Shown here piece after piece: positions 34,598-44,381 of a DNA stretch of 58,430 nt. Position 1 is the first letter of the stretch, and every line of letters begins with the position of its first letter. This DNA comes from Myxococcales bacterium. Lineage in GTDB: Bacteria; Myxococcota; Myxococcia; Myxococcales; Myxococcaceae. The notes beneath the pieces were generated by a model. It had not been told where the DNA came from, made no database searches, and was given only the letters and a program-made list of their open reading frames with translations. The stretch lies in NCBI GenBank assembly GCA_030681895.1, contig JAUXRI010000269.1, forward strand, positions 1 to 58,430. The letters are read 5' to 3'. A program made the position numbers and the translations under genes.

Positions 34598-35214
34598 TGC
34601 TGTCAGGTGGCAGTGCCAAGTCTCGAGTCATGGCAGCCGACCTCAGAGCCCAGGTGCTGGACGCGAGCGTGCAGTTGATCGCCGAGGCCGGGCTGGCGGG
34701 GCTGTCGATGCGAGAGGTCGCGCGCCGCGCGGGTGTCAGCCACCAGGCGCCGTACCACCACTTCCACGACAAGGAGTCGATCGTCGCGGCGCTCGTCGAG
34801 CGGGGCTTCGGAAAGCTGGCCGACCGCATGGAGGCTGCGGCCGCGGGAAGAGGAACGGTCGCGCAGCGGCTCGCGAAGACTGGCCGCGAGTACGTCGAGT
34901 TCGCGCTCGCAGAGCCCGTGTTCTTCCGTCTCATGTTCCGGCCCGAGCTGGTCGCGCTGGCCCGGTTCCCTGCCGCCTCGGCTGCCGGAGCGCGGGCCTT
35001 CACCGTCTTGCAGCGCCTCATCGACGAGCGCACCGAAGGCTCCCGCGTCTCGCAGGCGAAGAAGGATGCGTTGGTATCGATGCACTGGTCGGTGGTGCAC
35101 GGGCTGGCCGCGCTGATGATCGACGGCGTGCTGGGCGAGAAGTACCGGAAGCCCGAAGACCGCGAGAAGCACGTGACAATGGTGCTCGAGCTCTTCGCCG
35201 ACGGCGCAGTCTGA
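34597..35214 (+). CDS. TetR-family transcriptional regulator (WHG-type)
   Basis: 205 residues from the ATG at 34597, which shares one base with the hydrolase stop; an internal ATG at 34630 (MAADLRAQ) is also possible. The N-terminal helix-turn-helix is clear (LSMREVARRAGVSHQAPYHHF) with the following DKESIVAALVERGF. The C-terminal ligand domain contains WSVVHGLAALMIDG, the motif of the TetR WHG subfamily. It probably regulates the coupled MBL hydrolase gene in response to a hydrophobic small molecule. No operator could be identified. Confidence 0.9.
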   Translation: MLSGGSAKSRVMAADLRAQVLDASVQLIAEAGLAGLSMREVARRAGVSHQAPYHHFHDKESIVAALVERGFGKLADRMEAAAAGRGTVAQRLAKTGREYVEFALAEPVFFRLMFRPELVALARFPAASAAGARAFTVLQRLIDERTEGSRVSQAKKDALVSMHWSVVHGLAALMIDGVLGEKYRKPEDREKHVTMVLELFADGAV

Positions 35215-35218
35215 CGTT

Positions 35219-35827
35219 TCAGGGCTCGCGCAGCATCCCGACGAGCGTGACGTCGTTGGGCAAAGAACGACGGCCCTTCACCACGAAGCCGTGCCGCTCG
35301 TAGAAGGCGACGTTGCGCTGGTTGGTGGTCTCGAGCCACACGGCCCGGCCAGCGCGCTCCGAGCGCTCGAGCCCTTCCTTCAACAGCGCGGAGCCGAGCC
35401 CACGCCCCTGCTCACGTGGCTCCACGGCCAGCTGCATCAGGTAGTCGTGAGGAATCGGCGCGAACGCGCGGTGCATCAGCGTCATCGGCGCGGCCATCAC
35501 GGTGAGCCTGCGAACGGCGGTGAGGCCAAGGGTGAACGGCGCCGCGAAGAGCCCGGCGCGAAAGAGCATTCGCAGCGGCTCCTCCCACGGCTTCTCGACG
35601 GGGACCCAGAGCGCCACGGCCGAGGGCTGTTCGTCGAGGGCGTCGACGTGTCCATTCAAGAGCGTCGCGATGCGCAGCAATCGCTCCGCGAGCCAGGAGA
35701 GCTGCGTCGCGCGTTTCTCGTCGTCGGGGAGCGCCCACCGGAAGCCCGGGTCCTTCGCGAACGCGCGGCCGAGCACGGAGGCGGCCGCGGCTGCACGCTC
35801 GGGAGGAAGGCGCATGGCGAGGGTCAT
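35219..35827 (-). CDS. GNAT-family N-acetyltransferase
   Basis: 202 residues from the ATG at 35827, which overlaps the stop of the upstream gene (ATGA). The acetyl-CoA loop is seen in LAVEPREQGRGLGSALLKEG (Q/R-x-x-G-x-G/A) and the closing strand/helix in NVAFYERHGFVVKG. The N-terminal half has a hydrophobic stretch (GLFAAPFTLGLTAVRRL) found in a common GNAT subgroup. Substrate unknown. It is the last gene of a minus-strand run beginning at mreB. Confidence 0.88.
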   Translation of the reverse strand: MTLAMRLPPERAAAAASVLGRAFAKDPGFRWALPDDEKRATQLSWLAERLLRIATLLNGHVDALDEQPSAVALWVPVEKPWEEPLRMLFRAGLFAAPFTLGLTAVRRLTVMAAPMTLMHRAFAPIPHDYLMQLAVEPREQGRGLGSALLKEGLERSERAGRAVWLETTNQRNVAFYERHGFVVKGRRSLPNDVTLVGMLREP

Positions 35828-36543
35828 CGTGCGTCGAGAAAGGTCCCCAACACCACCCACCGTCGTGCGTTCTGGTTCCGGTTCGGCTTCGCGCGCAGCG
35901 GCGTCGTGTAGTGCCAGAAGGGCAGGCGGTAGCAGGTGACGCCGCCGACGGTGACGACCGGGCGCTCTTCGCTGAAGTGGCCGTCGCGCTCGTACACGAG
36001 TGACTGCGCGGCGACGCCGTCGGTGCAGAAGGTGAGGTGCAGGTCGGTGTAGCCGTCGCGCGCGTCGGGGTCTTCCGGGTGATGGTCGTTGTGCGGCCCT
36101 GCGTAGTCGCCCGGCCGGTAGCAGAGCACCTGCGTGCCCCAGCCTCGGCGGAGTCGTCGGCCGGCGAGCGCCTGGGCAAACGCGAAGTAGCTCTCGCTCT
36201 TGAGCATCGCGTGCAGGCCGATCTCTCCCGCGCGCTGGTAGCCCTTCGAGCGGCGAGAGGCGAACGTCGCGGTGCTGACGCGCACCGTCTTGGGCAACAG
36301 CTCGCCGTAGTCGTGCTGCATGCCGGTGATGGTCCAGGGAGGAATCGGATCCTCCATCGGCGTCATCACGTCCTTCATCGCGCGGTCGAGCAGCTGGAGC
36401 ACGCGTCGCGAGCGCTTCGCGTCGAGCAGCCCGTCGTCGGCGAGGAAGCGTTCGCTCCCCAGGGAGACCGCGCGACGACCGCCGAGCACGGCGCGGCCTT
36501 TGGAACTGAGGAGTTCTTCGAACTCCTCAGGCAATCGTCGCAT
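35824..36543 (-). CDS. Putative 2-oxoglutarate/Fe(II) oxygenase-like protein
   Basis: 239 residues from the ATG at 36543, sharing one base with the upstream stop (TGATG). The C-terminal half has the pattern expected of a 2OG-Fe(II) dioxygenase double-stranded helix: YRPGDYAGPHNDHHPED (candidate HxD iron ligands), then DLHLTFCTD, YERDGHFSE, and CYRLPFWHYTTPL with a later Arg in ARRWVVLGTF (candidate distal His and 2OG-binding Arg). The match is by pattern, not by a confirmed family, and I could be wrong about the fold. It sits between an M48 metalloprotease gene and a GNAT gene and is coupled to both. Confidence 0.5.
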   Translation of the reverse strand: MRRLPEEFEELLSSKGRAVLGGRRAVSLGSERFLADDGLLDAKRSRRVLQLLDRAMKDVMTPMEDPIPPWTITGMQHDYGELLPKTVRVSTATFASRRSKGYQRAGEIGLHAMLKSESYFAFAQALAGRRLRRGWGTQVLCYRPGDYAGPHNDHHPEDPDARDGYTDLHLTFCTDGVAAQSLVYERDGHFSEERPVVTVGGVTCYRLPFWHYTTPLRAKPNRNQNARRWVVLGTFLDAR

Positions 36544-38168
36544 CACCGCCTCCAGCAACGGCCGTTGGCCGAGAGTTCGAAGAGACTGGTCCACGGAACC
36601 ACTCCCGCTTCCTGCTCTCGCCGCCAACCGATGCCAGCCGTGCCCACGTCGGTGATGCTGTAGGGCCCTCCGGGGCGCAGGTCGAGCGATGTCGGAGCGT
36701 CGTCAGTAGCTGCACCGGGAACCTTGAAGCCGAGGCCAAGCGCGTGGCGCGGGTCGAATACGAGCGCAACACCGCTGCCTTCGCGTGCGACGCGCACGTG
36801 CTCTGCCAGCTCGCCAGACGGAGTGTCGAAGAGCGGCGTGCACCCGGGCGGACTCTCACCGCAGGATTCGACGACTCGTTTGAGTGCAGCGGGCGCGGCG
36901 CCCGTGAGCGCGGTGCGCGCGCTGTCGCAGTCGCCGTTCGCGAGGTGGCGGTAGACGAGCGGCTCGGCGAGCGGCCCCGAGCCCGGAGTGTTCAAGTTGA
37001 AAACGGGTCGAAGAAATTCGGCGACGCCGCTCTCTGGGCGAACGAGCGCGTACGACGCCAAGAAGGAGACGACGACGAGCCCTACAATCGCGGGTGTGAG
37101 GCCGGCGCCCTCCGGCGCTGGAGGAATCGGCCAGGACGGTTGCTGACCAAGCCGGCGAAGTCGCTCCACCAGATCTCGATGGGTTGTCGCGGTCGTGAGG
37201 ACCGCGGGACTGAGATTGGTCTCGTGGAGCCGCTCGAGTGCAGACGCGAGGTGCTCCGGGTTCGCAGCGTCGTCTGCTGCATCTTCGTCGAGGCGGAGCA
37301 GTTCGCTCGAAGAGGCCGCTGAGACGAAGTACCCAATCGCGATGACGATGGCGATCGCGAGTGGGGCGTCTGCCATGCCCAAGGCGAGGAACGCCCCCCA
37401 TGGAGCAAGCGCGAGCGCGAGCCGAAGTGCCAGCGAACCCGCTCGCCATCCCTTGCTGTGCCCCGCTTCGTGCGCGGCAAGGGCTTTGAGCTGAGCTTCG
37501 TCCAGGTCGACGAGCGCCTGACTGGTCAGGATCATCGTTCGCCACGTCATGAACCCCTGGACCCACGGCGATGGAACTTCGACGATCGCGCCGACTCGAG
37601 CGCCGTCAGGCAACGAGCCTCGCAGCACGCGCTCCACACCTTTGGCGACTGGTCGAGCACCGAAGAGCCTGCCAGGCCAGCCATGAAGAAGGAGGCCCAG
37701 AAAGCTCGCGACCACCACGACCACCGCGAGCCCCGACGCCACGCCACGCCCGACTCCACTCATCGTAATCATGGAGGCAGCGATTCCTGCCTCGAGGACC
37801 CGCCACACGACGTGCGCGTGGAGGGGCGCGTGTCGACCGAACTGCCGTCGCTCGATGAGCCACACGACCAGTGGGTGCGTGAGTCGACAGATCGCGATGG
37901 CGATGAACGCCTGGAACCAGGGCCGTGCTGGTTGCGCGACCACGACGGTGATGAACGTGATGACGCCAACCCACTGCCACGTCACCGCAAAGCCGACCAC
38001 GGCCTGCACGATGGGGAAGGTGAGTCGCGCTCGCTCGGTCCAGTGCTGGGCCGGGTCGAGCTTCGGCCAGCCTCGCACGAGCGAGACCCACGCCAGCAGC
38101 AGACCCGTCGCGAGAAAGATCAGCGCTCCGCGCGCGACGACCAGGTCAGCCGTCTCGAACGAAGGCAC
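36543..38168 (-). CDS. M48-type membrane metalloprotease
   Basis: 541 residues from a GTG start, one base after the mreB stop. Several N-terminal membrane segments precede the zinc motif HEAGH (233-237) in LKALAAHEAGHSKG, and a third ligand candidate lies in LLRLDEDAADDAA (ExxxD-like). More hydrophobic segments follow, then a C-terminal domain of about 150 residues with four Cys (GDCDSART, VESCGESPPGC), probably periplasmic. HtpX/Ste24 family proteases degrade or process membrane proteins. The soluble Cys-containing tail is unlike short HtpX proteins. Its immediate coupling to mreB suggests a link to envelope growth. Confidence 0.85.
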   Translation of the reverse strand: MPSFETADLVVARGALIFLATGLLLAWVSLVRGWPKLDPAQHWTERARLTFPIVQAVVGFAVTWQWVGVITFITVVVAQPARPWFQAFIAIAICRLTHPLVVWLIERRQFGRHAPLHAHVVWRVLEAGIAASMITMSGVGRGVASGLAVVVVVASFLGLLLHGWPGRLFGARPVAKGVERVLRGSLPDGARVGAIVEVPSPWVQGFMTWRTMILTSQALVDLDEAQLKALAAHEAGHSKGWRAGSLALRLALALAPWGAFLALGMADAPLAIAIVIAIGYFVSAASSSELLRLDEDAADDAANPEHLASALERLHETNLSPAVLTTATTHRDLVERLRRLGQQPSWPIPPAPEGAGLTPAIVGLVVVSFLASYALVRPESGVAEFLRPVFNLNTPGSGPLAEPLVYRHLANGDCDSARTALTGAAPAALKRVVESCGESPPGCTPLFDTPSGELAEHVRVAREGSGVALVFDPRHALGLGFKVPGAATDDAPTSLDLRPGGPYSITDVGTAGIGWRREQEAGVVPWTSLFELSANGRCWRR

Positions 38169-38169
38169 T

Positions 38170-39204
<1,035 letters not shown>

Positions 39205-39218
39205 GGGCGGCCTTTTTC

Positions 39219-39243
39219 GCAACGCGGAGCGAGGGAGCGTTGC
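39219..39243. promoter_or_regulatory. Hairpin in the mreB leader
   Basis: GCAACGC (39219-39225) and GCGTTGC (39237-39243) form a perfect 7-bp stem with an 11-base loop in the probable mreB 5' leader, read on the minus strand just before GAAAAAGG, the Shine-Dalgarno region, and the ATG at 39204. It could modulate mreB translation or bind a regulator. Confidence 0.45.
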
Positions 39244-39252
39244 AGTGTAGAC

Positions 39253-39282
39253 AGAATAGCCCGACTGCGAACTTCACGCCAA
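39253..39282 (-). promoter_or_regulatory. Candidate sigma-70-type promoter of mreB
   Basis: On the minus strand, TTGGCG (39282-39277) and TATTCT (39258-39253) are spaced by 18 bases, each matching four of six consensus positions, about 50 bases upstream of the mreB ATG. The local AT-richness supports a promoter, but this is a reading by eye. Confidence 0.4.
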
Positions 39283-39416
39283 GGGAACGAGAAAGGAATA
39301 CGGGTAGTTCGCGGCCAACCCGCGGCAGATCGGCCTCGGCGACGGGCTCGGGCAGGCTCCTGGCTGCCGCAGTTCGGCGCTGCGTCGGCCCACAGAGGCG
39401 TGAGAGGGTGCGCGCC

Positions 39417-40115
39417 ATGACTCCGTGGAAAGTGATCGATCGGGCTCCGATTCCCAAAGGCGGTGAGCTCCAGCTCGCGCAGCGCGGCGACGAATGGGTG
39501 GTGCGACTGGGTGGCCACACGCTGATGTCGTCGCGTGCGCACGCGTCGGAAGAGACGCTCGCGGCATGGGCGATCGAGCGCGTCGCAGAGCCTCGCGACA
39601 TTCTCATCGGTGGGCTCGGGCTCGGGTACACCGCGCGCGCCACACTCGATCGGGTGCCGAAAGAGAGCCGCGTCATCGTCGTGGAGCTCTCGAAGCAGCT
39701 CGTCGAGTGGAACCGGACCCTCGTTGCCGACCTCGCGGGCCGGCCGCTCGACGACCCACGCGTGCGCATCGTGGAGGACGACGTGATGAAGCGCATCGCG
39801 GCGGCGTCGAAGGCCTACGACGCGATCCTGCTCGACGTCGACAACGGCCCTTCGGCGCTCACCACGGGTGGCAACAAGAAGCTCTATGGGCGCACCGGCG
39901 TGTCGGCGTGTCACCGCGCGCTGAAGCTCGGCGGCGTGCTGGCGGTCTGGTCGGCCGGGCCCGACGAAGACTACGTGCGCGTGCTCGAGAAGATGCGCTT
40001 CGAGGTCGAGGTGAAGCGCGTGACGGCCCGCGGGCCGTCGGGTGGCTCGTCGCACGTGTTGTTCTTCGGCAAGAAGACCGAGCCGTCGCGCAAGCGGCAG
40101 CCTCCGAAAGCCTGA
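39417..40115 (+). CDS. Spermidine-synthase-like methyltransferase-fold protein
   Basis: 232 residues from the ATG at 39417. A Rossmann-type SAM-binding core is evident: ILIGGLGLGYTARATLDRVP (glycine-rich loop), VIVVELSKQLVEWNR (acidic loop) and YDAILLDVDNGPSALT. This resembles SpeE-like proteins that lack the N-terminal beta domain of true polyamine synthases; many are of unknown function. It is divergent from mreB and lies three bases upstream of a 5'-nuclease gene. Confidence 0.78.
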   Translation: MTPWKVIDRAPIPKGGELQLAQRGDEWVVRLGGHTLMSSRAHASEETLAAWAIERVAEPRDILIGGLGLGYTARATLDRVPKESRVIVVELSKQLVEWNRTLVADLAGRPLDDPRVRIVEDDVMKRIAAASKAYDAILLDVDNGPSALTTGGNKKLYGRTGVSACHRALKLGGVLAVWSAGPDEDYVRVLEKMRFEVEVKRVTARGPSGGSSHVLFFGKKTEPSRKRQPPKA

Positions 40116-40118
40116 CCG

Positions 40119-41000
<882 letters not shown>

Positions 41001-41032
41001 GTCTGGGGTGCCTCGTGCTACCCCCCGCGCTC

Positions 41033-41347
41033 ATGCGCTCCAGCTTCTTTGGTCTCGTCTTCGTCATCTTCGGTGGGTGTGGCACGACTGAGATGACGCC
41101 CGCTGCGGTGGTCTGCCCACGCAGCGCCCTCGACACGGGAAACCCGGCGCTCTGCATCTGGACGACGCTCGATTGCCCTGACGGAAATCGGTACGCCGCG
41201 GGCTGTCAGACGAGCGGCGCCGGCGGGTGCACGTGCGCGCGCAACGGGAACTCGGTGATGAAGACCTTCACCTCGACGACGTGGTGCACCGACAGCGACG
41301 ACGTGCGCATCAAGGCACTCCGTGAGCAGTGCGGCTTTCCCCTCTGA
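41033..41347 (+). CDS. Small Cys-rich lipoprotein
   Basis: 104 residues from the ATG at 41033, giving a lipoprotein signal (FFGLVFVIFGGCG, Cys14). The mature part has seven Cys, including a CTCARNGNS turn and LCIWTTLDCPDGNRYAAGC, implying disulphides and an extracytoplasmic site. It follows the exonuclease gene by 32 bases and is convergent to the methyltransferase gene (stops three bases apart). No family recognised. Confidence 0.7.
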   Translation: MRSSFFGLVFVIFGGCGTTEMTPAAVVCPRSALDTGNPALCIWTTLDCPDGNRYAAGCQTSGAGGCTCARNGNSVMKTFTSTTWCTDSDDVRIKALREQCGFPL

Positions 41348-41350
41348 GAC

Positions 41351-42199
41351 TCAGCTCGCGCGGGCTGTCACACCCAGCATCACGGGGAACGACACCGGCG
41401 GCGGGGGAATGAACCGCCGCGCGTCGACGCCTTCCTTCCCTCTCGGCACGAACCACGCCGACGGCCGAAAGCCGTTCGCGTACGGGTACTCCCGCACCTG
41501 CTCGACGACGAGGCCCGAGGCCGCGACTGCGCTGACGATGTCGCCGACCGTGTGTTGCCAGCTGTGTGCGACGTGCGGGTTGGTCAGTGGCGCGGCGTCG
41601 ACGTGCCCCGAAGGAGAGAGCGCTCCTTTCGACTCGCCCACGTAGTCGGTGACCGGGTCTGCGAAGTCACGGCCAGGCGCGAAGTACGGGTCCTTCCACT
41701 CGCCGTTCGAGCCGACGCTCCAGATGAAGGGGTGAATCTCGAGGCCCACCAGCCGGCCGCCGCCCGCCAGCACGCGCGCGAAGCCACGCACGACGCGGGG
41801 CAGGTCTTCGAACCAACCGAGCACGCCGTACGAGAAGAAGACGACGTCGAAGCGCTGGGCGGTCGTCTCGAGAAACGCGGTCGCCTCGGAGTGAACGAAG
41901 GTGGCCGTGCTCTGGCAGTCGGCCGCGAGAGCTCGTGCGAAGGCGATCGCCTCGTCGCCGAAGTCGACGCCGGTGACGTTCGCGCCGAGCGCCGAGAGGC
42001 TGACTGAGTCTTGACCCGAGTTGCAGCAGACGTGGAGCAGTGACTTCCCACGCACGTCGCCGAGCAGCTCGAGCTCATCGGGGAACAGCGTGGTGCCTCC
42101 GGCGCGGAAGAACGCCGCCTGGTCTCGTTTGTGCGCGTTGTGTTGCTTCGTCGCGAAGTTCCACGAGGCGCGCGTCTCGTCGAGGAGCTCGGGCTTCAC
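41351..42199 (-). CDS. Class I SAM-dependent methyltransferase
   Basis: 282 residues from the GTG at 42199, overlapping the upstream lipoprotein gene by four bases (GTGA). The start region SWNFATKQHNAHKRDQAAFF and SAM motifs LLHVCCNSGQDSVSLSALG, VTGVDFGDEAI and FDVVFFSYGVLGWFED mark a common class I family acting on unknown small molecules. The C-terminal part contains repeated His/Trp-rich loops. It is the third gene of a tightly coupled trio with a BchE-like radical-SAM protein and a pilin-like lipoprotein, so it may modify the same substrate. Confidence 0.88.
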   Translation of the reverse strand: MKPELLDETRASWNFATKQHNAHKRDQAAFFRAGGTTLFPDELELLGDVRGKSLLHVCCNSGQDSVSLSALGANVTGVDFGDEAIAFARALAADCQSTATFVHSEATAFLETTAQRFDVVFFSYGVLGWFEDLPRVVRGFARVLAGGGRLVGLEIHPFIWSVGSNGEWKDPYFAPGRDFADPVTDYVGESKGALSPSGHVDAAPLTNPHVAHSWQHTVGDIVSAVAASGLVVEQVREYPYANGFRPSAWFVPRGKEGVDARRFIPPPPVSFPVMLGVTARAS

Positions 42200-42702
42200 A
42201 GGTCGCTCACGAAGTTCAGCGGCGTTCCGCGCGCGGCGCCCGGCCTGTCCTTCGTCGAGATGGTCCACACGTCGACGTCAGCGTCGGCGTCGAGGTTGGT
42301 GATGCAGCCCACGGTCAGCTGGCAATCGGGGCAGGAGCCCTCGAGCCCCAGCATCGCCCGCGCCTCGGCTGGGAACTTCGGCAGCAGGTCCTCGACGGTG
42401 AGGTCGCGCTTCTTCGTGTCGGGCCCGTAGCCGACGGACTCGAGCGGAGGCGGTGACGGCTTCTCATCGCGTCGGGTGACGTCACCGGCCTTGTCGAAGA
42501 GGTAGAGGTACCGATTCCCGGTCGACGGCGCGAAGCCGAGCTCGTGCGGGTGCGTCGTGTAGCGGAGCTGCTCCGACTGGAAGCTGAACTCGCGCACCAT
42601 GATCTGCCGCAGCGTCGAGCGGCACTCGTGATCGCGCCGGGGCCCACGCACCATGTTGCAGCCAGACGCCAGGAGCAGGACGAAGAGGAACGCGCGCTTC
42701 AC
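42196..42702 (-). CDS. Lipoprotein with type IV pilin head-like domain
   Basis: 168 residues from the GTG at 42702, overlapping the radical-SAM gene's stop (GTGA). The N-terminus is a lipoprotein signal (FLFVLLLASGC, Cys15), not a prepilin leader. The rest resembles the globular head of myxobacterial PilA-like proteins: STLRQIMVREFSFQSEQLRY, ELGFAPSTGNRYLYLF, the Cys pair GSCPDCQLTVGC, and the closing NLDADADVDVWTIST. Pilin heads attached to a lipid anchor instead of a pilin helix would be held in a membrane rather than a fibre. The pilin resemblance is from memory of PilA sequences and needs a search. Confidence 0.62.
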   Translation of the reverse strand: MKRAFLFVLLLASGCNMVRGPRRDHECRSTLRQIMVREFSFQSEQLRYTTHPHELGFAPSTGNRYLYLFDKAGDVTRRDEKPSPPPLESVGYGPDTKKRDLTVEDLLPKFPAEARAMLGLEGSCPDCQLTVGCITNLDADADVDVWTISTKDRPGAARGTPLNFVSDL

Positions 42703-44234
42703 GCCGCCGTCGTAACCGCTTCCGCCTTCACCTTCACCCGCTTCGTCACCACGTTGGGGAACTCCTCGGCGACCTGGCCCTTGCCCCACATGGCCGCGAC
42801 CGTCGGCCCGTTCGTCGTGCGCTGCTCGCGGAAGAGCCAGTTCGTCCACTCGAAGAACCAGACGCGCCGGCCGATGCGGTAGTACCAGCGCTGCGCCGAG
42901 CGGATCTTCGGGTCGCGGTGCCAGAGCCGCTTCAGTGCGGTCGGCCGCAGCTGCATGCCGACCTCCATCAACTTCACGAAGCTCACGACCAGCCATGGCG
43001 GCAGGTGCCGTGTCTCGAGCACCTGGTGTTTGTAGTCCCACCGCCGCTGGTCGGTCTGAATCACCCGGCGGTCCTTTGCTTCGTCGAAGAAGCCGGTCCA
43101 CCGGTGCGGCGTCACGTAGAGCAGCTGCACCTGGTCGGGGTCGGCGTGGAGCAGCTGCTTGAAGCCGCGCCAGTAGTCGCGCGCGCGCTCCTCTTCGAAG
43201 CCGACCACCCACGTCGCGAGCGAGAGAATGTCGTGTTCGCGCAGCAGACGAATCGCCTCGAAGTCGACCTTCGTGGTCGAGCCCTTCTTGATCTTCTCGA
43301 GGGTGGCCTCGTCGGTGCTCTCGGTGCCGAGCAGGAAACGCGAGACGCCGGCCTTCTTGTAGAGGTGGAGCAGGTCGGCGTCGCGCACGATGTCGCCTGC
43401 GCGCGTGGAGCCGACGAGCTCGACGTCGACGCCTTCGGCGATGAGCGCCTCGCAGAACTCCTTCCAGGCCTTGCGCTGCGAGGTCGGGTTCTCGTCAGCG
43501 AGGTTGACGATCTCGATGCCGTGGTTGCGGACGAGGTGAGCGATCTCCTTCGCGAACTTCTTCGGGTCACGGTGACGCCAGCGGGTCCAGAAGCCGCGCT
43601 GACCGCAGTAGCTGCACAGGTGCGGGCAGCCGCGTGAGAACTGCATCACCACCGCGCGTTTGTTGCCCCAGTAGTGGTACCGCGAGAAGTCGATGAGCTC
43701 CCAGCCGGTGCGGTAGGCGTCGAGGTCGACGATCGCAGGCGCGTCACCCGTCGCCAGTGGCGCGCCCAGCTTGCGAAACGCGATGCCTTTGACGTCATCG
43801 AGCGGCGAACCGGCCTCGAGCGCGGCCATCAGCTTCACCGCGGTGTCTTCGCCTTCACCGCGCACGATGACGTCGACCTGCGGCTGCTCCGAGAGCACCT
43901 CGCGCCAGTGGTAGGTGGGAAAGACGCCGCCGTAGACGATGACGATGCCTGGTGCGCGTTGGCGGATCGCCGCGGTCAGCTTCGCGATGGTGGGGTGCGC
44001 CGAGGTCGAGCCGGCGTGGCCGACCAGCAGGGCCTCGGGCGCGCGCCGGCAGACCTCGTCGACGATGACGTCGTGTTCCATGTTGGTGAGGTCGGCGTCG
44101 AGCAGCTCGACCTGATGTCCCGCGTCGAGGAGCGGCCCGCCAATCGACAGGAGCCCCAGCGGCGGCAGGTGGTCGTCAGGGACGCAGCGGCTGCCGATGG
44201 CGGTGTGCGGCGGGTTCAGCAGGAGGATGCGCAT
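42699..44234 (-). CDS. BchE-like B12-binding radical SAM protein
   Basis: 511 residues from the ATG at 44234. The N-terminal 150 residues look like a cobalamin-binding domain (MRILLLNPPHTAIG, VIVYGGVFPTYHW, VDVIVRGEGEDTAV) without the DxHxxG loop, as in BchE. The radical-SAM cluster motif CxxxCxxC is intact in FSRGCPHLCSYCGQRGFW. The flanking WRHRDPKKFAKEI, LADENPTSQRK, LHLYKKAGVSRFLLGTES and LREHDILS segments follow BchE, the anaerobic Mg-protoporphyrin monomethyl ester cyclase, closely. No other chlorophyll genes are in the window, so the real substrate is unknown. It heads a coupled trio with the pilin-like lipoprotein and a methyltransferase. Confidence 0.85.
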   Translation of the reverse strand: MRILLLNPPHTAIGSRCVPDDHLPPLGLLSIGGPLLDAGHQVELLDADLTNMEHDVIVDEVCRRAPEALLVGHAGSTSAHPTIAKLTAAIRQRAPGIVIVYGGVFPTYHWREVLSEQPQVDVIVRGEGEDTAVKLMAALEAGSPLDDVKGIAFRKLGAPLATGDAPAIVDLDAYRTGWELIDFSRYHYWGNKRAVVMQFSRGCPHLCSYCGQRGFWTRWRHRDPKKFAKEIAHLVRNHGIEIVNLADENPTSQRKAWKEFCEALIAEGVDVELVGSTRAGDIVRDADLLHLYKKAGVSRFLLGTESTDEATLEKIKKGSTTKVDFEAIRLLREHDILSLATWVVGFEEERARDYWRGFKQLLHADPDQVQLLYVTPHRWTGFFDEAKDRRVIQTDQRRWDYKHQVLETRHLPPWLVVSFVKLMEVGMQLRPTALKRLWHRDPKIRSAQRWYYRIGRRVWFFEWTNWLFREQRTTNGPTVAAMWGKGQVAEEFPNVVTKRVKVKAEAVTTAA

Positions 44235-44243
44235 GTCCGGAAC

Positions 44244-44263
44244 AACGCACGCTCCCGTGCGTT
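44244..44263. promoter_or_regulatory. 8-bp perfect stem-loop before the BchE-like gene
   Basis: AACGCACG (44244-44251) and CGTGCGTT (44256-44263) form a perfect stem with a four-base loop, nine bases upstream of the BchE-like ATG on the minus strand. The loop reads GGAG in that orientation. It could be a leader hairpin controlling translation or an attenuator; it lacks a T-run. Confidence 0.45.
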
Positions 44264-44279
44264 CGAGCGGGTCGCCGGG

Positions 44280-44312
44280 GTGAACGGTCGCGAGCGCCGC
44301 GTGAACGGTCGC
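44280..44312. repeat. Direct repeat of GTGAACGGTCGC, 21-bp period
   Basis: GTGAACGGTCGC occurs at 44280-44291 and again at 44301-44312, so the copies are on the same face of the helix two turns apart. They lie in the 147-base gap between the alpha/beta hydrolase gene and the BchE-like gene (both minus). Such phased direct repeats are typical of response-regulator or LuxR-type binding sites. Confidence 0.5.
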
Positions 44313-44381
44313 AGGCCGCGCCGCGCGATGTCTGAGCGCCAGACGACCCAACGGTCCAGGCACCACGTCTCCGTGCGCTGG

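Noticed and set aside
42699..44234. Evidence of bacteriochlorophyll synthesis from the BchE-like gene
   Set aside because: No other bch, puf or photosynthesis gene is in the window, and BchE-like proteins occur in non-phototrophs; the sequence alone does not show a photosynthetic role.
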